A DNA stretch of 14,991 nucleotides from Alphaproteobacteria bacterium (GTDB lineage: Bacteria > Pseudomonadota > Alphaproteobacteria > Sneathiellales > Sneathiellaceae): NCBI GenBank assembly GCA_006226265.1, contig SBHH01000093.1, forward strand, positions 1-14,991, in the 5' to 3' direction. Positions 6,993-12,710 of the stretch are shown here, in pieces. The position numbers and the translations under genes are program-made. Position 1 is the first letter of the stretch, and the number at the start of each line of letters is the position of its first letter. Below the pieces are notes generated by a model that saw nothing but the letters and a program-made list of their open reading frames with translations, made no database searches and was not told where the DNA came from.

Positions 6993-7146
6993 ATGACACA
7001 ACAGACAATCAGGCCCCATGATCTCGCCTTTTCGAATACGGCGCGCGCCGTTCAGACACGAAAAGGATCGCGCGAGATTTATGCCGCTTCCGAAGAGAAG
7101 GGAAACTGGACGGGGGTTATGAATACCGCCGTCAAGAAATTCATTG
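6993..7146 (+). pseudogene. Pyridoxamine 5'-phosphate oxidase-like gene, 5' fragment only
   Basis: ATG 6993 has an excellent AAGGAG site seven bases upstream, so the true 5' end is kept. The first ~50 residues (MTQQTIRPHDLAFSNTARAV, then QTRKGSREIYAASEEKGNW and VKKFIA) match from memory the N-terminus of ~200-residue FMN-binding pyridoxamine-5'-phosphate-oxidase-family proteins. In those proteins KGSR..YA is followed by a FIA segment and a flavin-binding barrel. After KKFIAN similarity ends and the DNA enters nitrilase sequence in another frame; the PNPOx frame stops at 7205. The whole FMN-binding barrel is missing, so no active product is expected. The family call rests on ~50 residues and is moderately sure. 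Confidence 0.65.
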
Positions 7147-7757
7147 CCAACCCGCTTTCTGCAGGTGCGCCGCGCCGTGCTGCAGATCGCGCCCGTTTAT
7201 CTTGATGCCCGGGCAACATGGGAAAAATTGAAAGCCATGGCGGATATTGCCGTCGCGGACGGCGCCGAAGTGCTGACATGGGGCGAAAGCCTTATTCCCG
7301 GATATCCGGGCTGGATCGCCGTCGACAGTTCCGAAACGCAGAAACCGCTTTATGCCCGCTATTGGGATCAGGCCGTCACGCTCGATGGGCCGCTTGTTGC
7401 CGATATCCGGGAATGTGCGCGCCGCCACAAGGTGATGATTGTCGCAGGCGTGGCAGAACGCGCGGGCGGTTCGACCTATGCGACGACCCTCACCATCGGC
7501 AGGGACGGTTCGCTTCTCGGGCGGCACCGGAAAATCAAGCCGACCTGGCGGCAACGGACTTTGTCCATCAGGACGGGGCCTCGCAGATAATAGCACCTGA
7601 CAGAACAATCGTTGCTGGGCCGCTGATTGACGAGGAGGGGATCGTCGCGGCCGCCCTTACCGCCGAGGCCGTGATTGAGGAGCGGCAGCTTCTCGATTCA
7701 AGCGGGCATTATTCGCGCAAGGATATCTTCAATCTCGAAGTGCGAAATCCCTGCTGA
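7147..7757 (+). pseudogene. Nitrilase (carbon-nitrogen hydrolase), 5' truncated, internally deleted and frameshifted
   Basis: In one frame (to about 7540) the text is the N-terminal nitrilase part: VRRAVLQIAPVYLDARATW, then the catalytic Glu region WGESLIPGYPGW, then GVAERAGGSTYATTLTIG and RHRKIKPT with the catalytic Lys. At about 7539-7545 the reading must shift, and the C-terminal part follows directly: ASQIIAPDRTIVAGPLIDEE, then GHYSRKDIFNLEV, ending at TGA 7755-7757. About 200 residues remain where ~300-310 are usual. The missing stretch holds the nucleophilic Cys (CWEN-type motif), so the enzyme is dead. The start codon was lost in the join to the PNPOx-like fragment. Intact relatives hydrolyse nitriles to acids and ammonia. 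The stop lies six bases from the convergent LysR stop. Confidence 0.88.
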
Positions 7758-7763
7758 TATTTG

Positions 7764-8654
7764 TCAGTTCAGGAAAGGATCGGCGCGCAGCCGCTCTACC
7801 GCAAGGTCGATGAAGGCTCGGACCTTGGCGGAGGCGCGCCGTCCGCTCATATGCACGATGTTGATGGGAATGGGATCAGGCTGGAATTCCGTCAGAACCG
7901 TCTGCAGACAGCCTGTCCGAAGCGAGGGGCTGAACTGATAGGACAGTGCCCGCGTGAGGCCCCAGCCGCTTTCCGCCGCGCTGATCGAGGTGGCGACGGA
8001 GGAATAGACCAGCCGGGGTTTCAGTGCCACGGCCTTTTTATCGGCGAAACGCCATTCCAGATAGGGCGGCACCGGACCGACGGCGATGATCTTGTGATCC
8101 TTCAGATCGTCCGGGGTCTGCGGGATGCCGTTTTTCTCAAAATATTCGGGACATCCGCAAATGGTCCAGGACACCTCTCCGACCTTGGTGGCGATCATGC
8201 TGCTATCCTGCAAATGACCGAGCCGGACCGCGACGTCAATGCCTTCCTCCAGCAGATTGACAATGCGTTCGAGGAAAATCCCCTCCACATTCACATCGGG
8301 ATACATGTCCAGATATTCGAGAATGATGGGGGAAATGTAATGCTGGCCGAAAAGCGTTGAGGCAGTGACGCGCAAAAGTCCGGTTGGCGCGCGATGGGCG
8401 CCGCTTGCGGTGGCATTCGCCATCTCCATTTCAGAGACAATCCGCTTTGCATCGCTGAGATAGGCCGTCCCGACATCTGTCAGGGTGACGATGCGCGTCG
8501 TCCGGTTAAAGAGAAGCGCGCTTAGTGATTGCTCCAGATCGCTGACGATCCGTGTCACGGAGGGGGAACTGATCCCGAGTTTCCGGGCGGCGCCCGCGAA
8601 GCTCTGCTCCTCGGCGACCGAAATGAATACCTCCAGCGCGCGGAACTGATCCAT
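7764..8654 (-). CDS. LysR-family transcriptional regulator
   Basis: This 296-residue protein is of standard LysR length. The N-terminal winged helix-turn-helix is residues ~1-60 (MDQFRALEVFISVAEEQSF, then ARKLGISSPSVTRIVSDLE and FNRTTRIVTLTDVG). The periplasmic-binding-like effector domain follows (residues ~90-290, with GLLRVTASTLFGQHYISP and EEGIDVAVRLGHL). I use ATG 8654, which has GGGAGG eight bases upstream; the frame stays open much further 5' but only as an antisense shadow of the next gene. LysR proteins usually control a divergently transcribed target, here the CMD/AhpD-like gene at 8800 and possibly the hydrolase behind it. The 145-base shared intergenic region contains AT-rich motifs also found at 6790-6904. 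The effector is unknown. Confidence 0.93.
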   Translation of the reverse strand: MDQFRALEVFISVAEEQSFAGAARKLGISSPSVTRIVSDLEQSLSALLFNRTTRIVTLTDVGTAYLSDAKRIVSEMEMANATASGAHRAPTGLLRVTASTLFGQHYISPIILEYLDMYPDVNVEGIFLERIVNLLEEGIDVAVRLGHLQDSSMIATKVGEVSWTICGCPEYFEKNGIPQTPDDLKDHKIIAVGPVPPYLEWRFADKKAVALKPRLVYSSVATSISAAESGWGLTRALSYQFSPSLRTGCLQTVLTEFQPDPIPINIVHMSGRRASAKVRAFIDLAVERLRADPFLN

Positions 8655-8799
8655 GCCGGATGCCTCCCTTATTATTCCGTTTTTCAAATTAATCCATTTC
8701 AAAATTACCTTATTCATAATCAAAAGGAAAGGAAACATATTCGGGCTGTTACCAGCAAACGGGCGAAATGAGTCCCGACACGAAAGAGAGGATAGACCC
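8655..8799. promoter_or_regulatory. LysR / CMD divergent intergenic region
   Basis: This AT-rich divergent region is the likely site of LysR control. CAAATTAATCCATTTC (8685-8700) and TATTCATAATCAAAAGGAAA (8711-8730) each have a close counterpart in the region 6790-6904. TTATTCATAA (8710-8719) is a short dyad. Ribosome-binding sites for both genes are strong (GGGAGG for lysR on the minus strand, GAGAGGA for the CMD gene). I could not fix -35/-10 hexamers. Confidence 0.5.
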
Positions 8800-9348
8800 A
8801 TGTCACATGTAGCAACCCCGGCCATGATCGCCGATGCACCGGAAGCTTCCCAGGCCCTGCTTACCCAGGTGAAGAAGACAATCGGTTCCATACCGAATAT
8901 GTTCCGCCTCGTCTCCAACAGCCCGGCCGCTCTCGAAGGATATCTCGGCCTGCATGATGCGCTTGGCAAGGGCGCGCTTGACGCCGCGACGCGCGAACGT
9001 ATCGCGCTTGCCATCGGCCAGTACAACGAATGTGGATACTGCCTCGCCGCCCACAGCTATATCGGCCAGCATGTCGCGAAGCTCACCGGCAATGAAATCG
9101 CCGCCAACCGCAAGGGTTTCTCGACCGATGCGAAGGCTGATGCGGCAGTCCGCTTCGCCGTCAGCGTTGCCAGGGCCCAGGGCAATGTCTCAGCCGGTGA
9201 GGTTGAGACGGTCCGCAAGGCCGGCTACAGCGATGGCGAGATTGTAGAGATCATCGTTCATGTCGCCCTCAATACGCTGACGAACTATGTGAACCGCGCC
9301 TTGCAGACGGAAATTGACTTTCCGGTTGTTGATGTTGCCGCTGCGTGA
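8800..9348 (+). CDS. Carboxymuconolactone decarboxylase / AhpD-like (peroxidase-related) protein
   Basis: This 182-residue protein is all-helical in character. It has the AhpD-fold signature NECGYCLAAHS: Glu77, Cys78, Cys81 and His85 form the E-C-x-x-C-x-x-x-H pattern used for thiol peroxidase chemistry in AhpD and in peroxidase-related CMD proteins. Residues 30-35 (SIPNMF) and the C-terminal EIVEIIVHVALNTLTNYVN are also family-typical. I use ATG 8800 because GAGAGGA (8786-8792) sits seven bases upstream. True decarboxylases of this superfamily lack the CxxC pair, so a redox or alkylhydroperoxidase-like role is more likely than lactone decarboxylation. It is divergent from the LysR gene, its probable regulator, and is followed by a hydrolase fragment that was probably in the same operon. 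Confidence 0.92.
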   Translation: MSHVATPAMIADAPEASQALLTQVKKTIGSIPNMFRLVSNSPAALEGYLGLHDALGKGALDAATRERIALAIGQYNECGYCLAAHSYIGQHVAKLTGNEIAANRKGFSTDAKADAAVRFAVSVARAQGNVSAGEVETVRKAGYSDGEIVEIIVHVALNTLTNYVNRALQTEIDFPVVDVAAA

Positions 9349-9366
9349 GCCCCGGCGGCGGCCCTC

Positions 9367-9400
9367 GGGCCGGAGCATATGTCTCCCGCTGCTCCGGCCC
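9367..9400 (+). terminator. Perfect 11-bp hairpin between CMD gene and hydrolase fragment
   Basis: GGGCCGGAGCA (9367-9377) and TGCTCCGGCCC (9390-9400) are exact complements around a 12-base loop. The hairpin starts 18 bases after the CMD stop. There is no T-run, so it may be a weak terminator, an attenuator that lowers the downstream gene, or a stabiliser of the CMD mRNA 3' end. Confidence 0.5.
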
Positions 9401-9432
9401 GATCCGCTAATTTCCCTGAAAGGAAGAAGAAA

Positions 9433-9779
9433 ATGTCTAACATGGATGTAACTTACAAAACCGTCTCCCTCGGCGAGATCGATATGTTCTACCGCGAAGC
9501 CGGTAACCCCGAAGCGCCGACGATCCTGCTCCTGCACGGTTTTCCAACGTCGAGCCATATGTACCGCAACCTTATTCCCGAACTCGCGAAAAAATATCAT
9601 GTCATTGCGCCGGACCTTCCGGGTTTCGGATCGACCAAGGCACCGCGGTGCGGGCAGTATGACTACAGCTTCGATAATCTTTACAAGGCGGTCGAGGCGC
9701 TCACGCAAAAGCTCTCCTTGCAGAAATATGTCATCATGCTGTTCGATTACGGAGCGCCGGTCGGCTTCCGGCTTGCGGC
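9433..9779 (+). pseudogene. Alpha/beta hydrolase (haloalkane-dehalogenase/epoxide-hydrolase-like), 5' fragment
   Basis: ATG 9433 follows AGGAAG. The first ~115 residues are an ordinary alpha/beta hydrolase start: LLLHGFPTSSHMYRNLIPEL with the oxyanion HG at residues 35-36, DLPGFGSTKAP, then the nucleophile elbow MLFDYGAPVGFRLA with Asp105. Right after this elbow (about 9777) the protein sequence stops matching. The frame runs on to 9948 only as an unrelated out-of-frame reading of the HD-domain fragment. The cap domain, acid and histidine are lost (normal length ~290-300), so the product cannot be an active hydrolase. It follows the CMD gene on the same strand and was probably part of a LysR-controlled operon. 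Confidence 0.85.
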
Positions 9780-10223
9780 GGCAAGTCCTACGGCAAGACG
9801 GGGCATGAAATTCCCGTTATCTCCCAGATCGCCCATCGGAGCGGAACCTGGTTCGATCCTCAGTTCGTCAAGCTTTTCCATGGCTTCGCAAATGATGAGG
9901 AGTTCTGGGTCGGCCTCAAATCAGATGATTTGCAGCAGCGGAACATGAAGCTGGAGCCCGCGAGCCTTGCCATGCGGGTGAGCGAGGAACGGCTGGACGG
10001 CAAGGGCTATCCCTACGGCCTGTCGGATGAGGAAATCCATATGGATACCCGCATCATTACGGTCGCGGATATCTTCGATGCCATCACCGCAGCCCGTCCC
10101 TATCGCGACGCTGTGCCAGTCAACAAGACGCTGGAGATTATGAGCAAGGAATGCGATACGGTCATTGATCGGGCCGTCTTCGACAAGCTGAGGAAAATCG
10201 TTTCGGAGCTTGGTCTTGGTTAA
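9780..10223 (+). pseudogene. HD-GYP-like phosphohydrolase, collapsed fragment
   Basis: From 9780 a different frame reads HRSGTWFDPQFVKLF, FWVGLKSDDLQQ and KLEPASLAMR, the central linker typical of proteins with two HD-type modules. It then passes without a frame change into ERLDGKGYPYGL, TRIITVADIFDAITAARPYRD and VFDKLRKIV, the C-terminal half of an HD-GYP-like module, ending at TAA 10221-10223. About 100 residues that should lie between MRVSE and ERLDGKGYP are missing, including the metal-binding HD motif, so catalysis is not possible. HD-GYP proteins usually degrade cyclic di-GMP or act as phosphohydrolases. The 5' half of the gene is missing and has been replaced by the alpha/beta hydrolase fragment. 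Family identity is inferred from the DGKGYP and RPYR motifs. Confidence 0.8.
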
Positions 10224-10244
10224 GGTGCTGGGCAAAAACGGCCC

Positions 10245-10703
10245 TTAAATTCTTTCGAAATCGAGAACGGCGAACAGGATATTGACGGTTTCTCCGTCGC
10301 TGGACAGGGGAAGAATGACCCGTTCAATTCGCTGGCGGTAGTCATTGGCCTGACGGAACATATGATCCGTAAAGACAGGCCGACGTTCGGTGAGGGCAAA
10401 TTTGTAGTCCGACAGGACTTTTTCCGCCATATCGCCGAATTCAATCTTGTCGAGATATTTGCCAGTGTAATCGCTGCCATACATCTCGACGATACGTGTG
10501 CCTGCAAGGCGGACCCGGAAACGGGGGCCTTCATGCTCGACATCCATCATAAGTATTTGTGGAAGCAGGTGTGGCATCTCAAGCGGGTCGAAGTCAGCCC
10601 GGGATGGCATTTCCCGGCCGGCCCGCTTTTTTTCCCATAGTGTATGAGCTTGCCGGAGCAGCTCGGACTTCACGTTATGGAGGGGTTTCTCGTTAATCGT
10701 CAT
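10245..10703 (-). CDS. PAS_5-type PAS domain protein
   Basis: This 152-residue single-domain protein has the features of the PAS_5 family common in Alphaproteobacteria: an N-terminal helix with LWEKKRAGREMPSRADFDP (residues ~22-40), LLPQILMMDVE, RFRVRLAGTRIVEMYGSDYTG (residues ~61-81) and a C-terminal ILPLSSDGETVNILFAV strand. There is no output domain, so it may sense a ligand or redox state and act by protein contact; its role is unknown. The ATG at 10703 is the first Met ahead of the conserved region, but no good Shine-Dalgarno sequence precedes it. It converges on the HD fragment, with a 21-base gap between stops. Confidence 0.85.
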   Translation of the reverse strand: MTINEKPLHNVKSELLRQAHTLWEKKRAGREMPSRADFDPLEMPHLLPQILMMDVEHEGPRFRVRLAGTRIVEMYGSDYTGKYLDKIEFGDMAEKVLSDYKFALTERRPVFTDHMFRQANDYRQRIERVILPLSSDGETVNILFAVLDFERI

Positions 10704-10759
10704 TATGAGAATGAATTTCGGCTATTCCTAAAAAGGCAGTATAGCAGATTTGTGCAGCT

Positions 10760-10788
10760 GCGAAAGGCACCTGTTGGGTGCCTTTCGC
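10760..10788 (-). terminator. Strong 12-bp hairpin downstream of the CbiM gene
   Basis: GCGAAAGGCACC (10760-10771) and GGTGCCTTTCGC (10777-10788) pair perfectly around the loop TGTTG, 21 bases after the CbiM stop. Reading from the CbiM gene, the GC-rich core GGCACC/GGTGCC is followed by TTTC, a minimal T-run. It probably ends the riboswitch-cbiM transcript before the PAS gene. Confidence 0.65.
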
Positions 10789-10809
10789 ATTGCGGGAAGG
10801 GTATAATCT

Positions 10810-11490
10810 TCAGGCAGCACTCATCAGACGGGCCGTGAAAAGGCGGCTGCGGCTGACCTTTGTCGCGGTTTTCGCAACAGCGAGGACCCCAAGATCAATC
10901 AGCGGCTCTACCGTCACCACCAGCATATAACTTGCGCCGAAGGTGGAGATTGCCGTCAGGTTCTCAATGGAGAAGCCCTGTCCGTAAAGCGCCCAGAAAG
11001 CCACCCATGACACGATTCCGCCCTGATAGGACGTTGACAGAGCTAGTGCCTGACGGTAGGTGAGATCGACATAAGGCGTGTCCGGCGCAATCAGGTGCTT
11101 TGCCAGCATGTGAATGCCGAGAAGCGGCACGATCAAGGTCGTCACATTGATCCCGTACTGTGGCAGGTCGAAAGGTGCGAAGAACAGGCCTTGGATCAGC
11201 AATCCGGCGGCAAGGCCGACCGCAGCCGGGGCAGCGCCGAACAACAAGAGCAGGGTTGAGCCGAGAATGAGATGAACCTCCGACACGCCGACTGGCACAT
11301 GCGGTAGTACTTCAAAGAAAGAGAAGACGAGTGATGTTGTCGCGAGGCTGCGGAGGGCGAGCGATGTGATATTGCCGCCTTCCTTCAGGGATTTATAGGC
11401 AAGTCCGCCGATGATGCCGAAGGCACCCGCGCCCGTTCCATAGCTCAGGATCATTTTCGCGCCGTCAACGACGCCAGGTTCGATATGCAT
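10810..11490 (-). CDS. cbiM: CbiM-like energy-coupling-factor transporter permease (cobalt uptake)
   Basis: This 226-residue membrane protein starts MHIEPGVVDGAK. In CbiM/NikM proteins the N-terminal Met-His lines the metal site, so ATG 11490 is the functional start; AAGGAG sits seven bases upstream. Further family segments are FEVLPHVPVGVSEVHLILG (residues ~65-83), GAAPAAVGLAAGLLIQGLFF, then FDLPQYGINVTTL and YRQALALSTSYQGG. About six or seven hydrophobic helices are visible. CbiM is the substrate-binding unit of a cobalt ECF transporter, working with CbiN/CbiQ and the ATPase CbiO, none of which is in this window, so partners must be elsewhere or it acts alone. The cobalamin riboswitch directly upstream strongly supports cobalt as the substrate. 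Confidence 0.92.
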   Translation of the reverse strand: MHIEPGVVDGAKMILSYGTGAGAFGIIGGLAYKSLKEGGNITSLALRSLATTSLVFSFFEVLPHVPVGVSEVHLILGSTLLLLFGAAPAAVGLAAGLLIQGLFFAPFDLPQYGINVTTLIVPLLGIHMLAKHLIAPDTPYVDLTYRQALALSTSYQGGIVSWVAFWALYGQGFSIENLTAISTFGASYMLVVTVEPLIDLGVLAVAKTATKVSRSRLFTARLMSAA

Positions 11491-11502
11491 TTTTATCTCC
11501 TT

Positions 11503-11521
11503 TTCGCACCCACCGTGCGAA
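11503..11521 (-). promoter_or_regulatory. Hairpin next to the cbiM ribosome-binding site (candidate riboswitch expression platform)
   Basis: On the minus strand TTCGCAC-GGTGG-GTGCGAA forms a perfect 7-bp stem with a 5-base loop, and AAGGAG follows after two bases. The loop can pair with CCACT in the riboswitch (11599-11603 or 11606-11610). This is the arrangement of the L5-L13 kissing loop known in translational cobalamin riboswitches. The pairing is inferred by eye. Confidence 0.6.
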
Positions 11522-11544
11522 CTTGGGGTTATGGCAATATGCTG

Positions 11545-11700
11545 CTTCGATGGCAGGTTTCCTGGCTTGCGGTTATCGCCGTCCCGCCTTCCCAGCCGAG
11601 TGGCCAGTGGCATAAGGGGTTGGCAACCGCATACAGTTGCGGAGGGCAGCCACGGCATTGGTTCCTGATGGATACGCCGAACCGTGTTCCCTTTTACATC
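11545..11700 (-). ncRNA. Cobalamin (B12) riboswitch
   Basis: On the minus strand the leader of the CbiM gene contains the conserved blocks of a cobalamin riboswitch in the right order: GGGAAcacGGT (about 11682-11694), AATGCCGTGGCTGCCCtCCG and CAACTGT, then CCACTGG, CTGGGAAGGC, a CGATAACC element, and the B12 box AAGCCAGGAAACCTGCC (11552-11568). With high adenosyl- or other cobalamins the element is expected to turn off the cobalt permease. A hairpin at the ribosome-binding site suggests translational control. The ends given are approximate. Confidence 0.95.
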
Positions 11701-11799
11701 TTCAAATGCGCTTTGGCAGATGAAGAACCATCATGACGACGCTACCCCTCTAATGTGGCGAATGCAATATGTGATATTTGATTTTTAAATTCTGAAAGA

Positions 11800-12696
11800 T
11801 CAGCCGCCGACGGCAAGACATCTTGCGTCAAGAACGGCCTGACACCAGTCTTCAGGCCGTTCTTGAGGCAGATTATGGCCGGCGTTTTCAAAAATCCGGT
11901 GTTCATGCGGGCCTGTAAATTTTTTGGCATGATGTGCCGTTCCATTGCTGACACCGTCTGCATCGCCATCGATGGTAATGGCGGGAACAGATATCTCCGG
12001 CTGCGCGGTCAGCATTGTCTCGATATGGGCAACGGCCGGATCGCCCGGCACCAGCCCATAGCGATGCCGGTAGGAATGGATCACGACATCGACGAAATCC
12101 GGATTTTCGAATGAGAGTGCTGTCTTTGCGAATTCCTCCTCGTCAAAATTCCAGGTCGGCGACCACATCTCCCAGAGCAGGCGGGTAATGCCGTTCCGGT
12201 CCTTTTCAAGCCCCCGGCGCCCGCGCTCGGAATGAAAGTAATATTGATACCAGAGGCTTGCTTCGACGGCGGCCGGTTCTGGTTTCAGCGATGCCGCGAT
12301 ATTCTGGATATTATAAGAATTACCGGAGACGAGGGCGCTGACCCGGTTCGGCCAGAGGGCAGAGACGATGCAGGCGGCACGGCCGCCCCAGTCATAGCCG
12401 CCAACAATGGGCCGATAGAGATTAAGGGCAGCGATGAGTTCCTTGAGGTCATAGGCAAGTGCCGCCTGCTCCCCCGATCGGGGCGTTTTATCTGATAAAA
12501 ACCGGGTCGGACCATAGCCCCGGAGATAAGGGACGATAACTCTTGCGCCTGCATCTGCGAGACGGAGGGCCGCTTTCTCATAGGAAAGAATATCGTACGG
12601 GAAGCCATGGCAGAGTACCACGGGCCACCCGTCGGCGGGTCCATGATCAATATAGGTGACGTCAAGGACGCCTGCCGAGATTTTCTTGACCTCCAT
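11800..12696 (-). CDS. Alpha/beta hydrolase (epoxide hydrolase / dehalogenase-like)
   Basis: This 298-residue protein is complete. The oxyanion motif is HGFP at residues 30-33, the nucleophile elbow GGYDWGG has Asp102, and the catalytic His is His274 in ENAGHNLPQE. An Asp nucleophile, not Ser, places it with epoxide hydrolases and haloalkane/fluoroacetate dehalogenases, which form an ester intermediate on Asp. Other cues are YLRGYGPTRFL (residues ~57-67) and a cap domain around residues 135-220. The substrate is unknown. It starts 14 bases after the crotonase stop codon, so the two form an operon. AAGGA is the likely ribosome-binding site. Two hairpin-forming repeats lie within its last 70 bases. 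Confidence 0.92.
   Translation of the reverse strand: MEVKKISAGVLDVTYIDHGPADGWPVVLCHGFPYDILSYEKAALRLADAGARVIVPYLRGYGPTRFLSDKTPRSGEQAALAYDLKELIAALNLYRPIVGGYDWGGRAACIVSALWPNRVSALVSGNSYNIQNIAASLKPEPAAVEASLWYQYYFHSERGRRGLEKDRNGITRLLWEMWSPTWNFDEEEFAKTALSFENPDFVDVVIHSYRHRYGLVPGDPAVAHIETMLTAQPEISVPAITIDGDADGVSNGTAHHAKKFTGPHEHRIFENAGHNLPQERPEDWCQAVLDARCLAVGG
11813..11866 (-). repeat. Two consecutive perfect inverted repeats inside the 3' end of the hydrolase gene
   Basis: TCAAGAACGGCCTGA (11828-11842) and TCAGGCCGTTCTTGA (11852-11866) are exact 15-base complements around a 9-base spacer. GCAAGA-CA-TCTTGC (11813-11826) follows immediately. Both are in codons for the C-terminus (PQERPEDWCQAVLD and beyond). 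No other terminator is visible between this gene and the cobalamin riboswitch, so these may limit read-through or protect the mRNA end; that role is inferred. Confidence 0.6.
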
Positions 12697-12710
12697 CAGA
12701 AAGGACTTCC

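Noticed and set aside
8655..9026. N-terminal extension of the LysR frame
   Set aside because: The frame stays open by chance across the divergent promoter and the CMD gene; the protein family starts at the ATG at 8654, which has its own strong ribosome-binding site.
9782..9948. Tail of the alpha/beta hydrolase frame (Ser-rich) as part of a real protein
   Set aside because: Another frame of the same DNA gives a clear HD-GYP-like linker; the Ser-rich reading is out of frame.
11491..11736. Plus-strand 83-codon frame over the cobalamin riboswitch
   Set aside because: The region is a highly conserved regulatory RNA on the other strand; the frame has no coding features.
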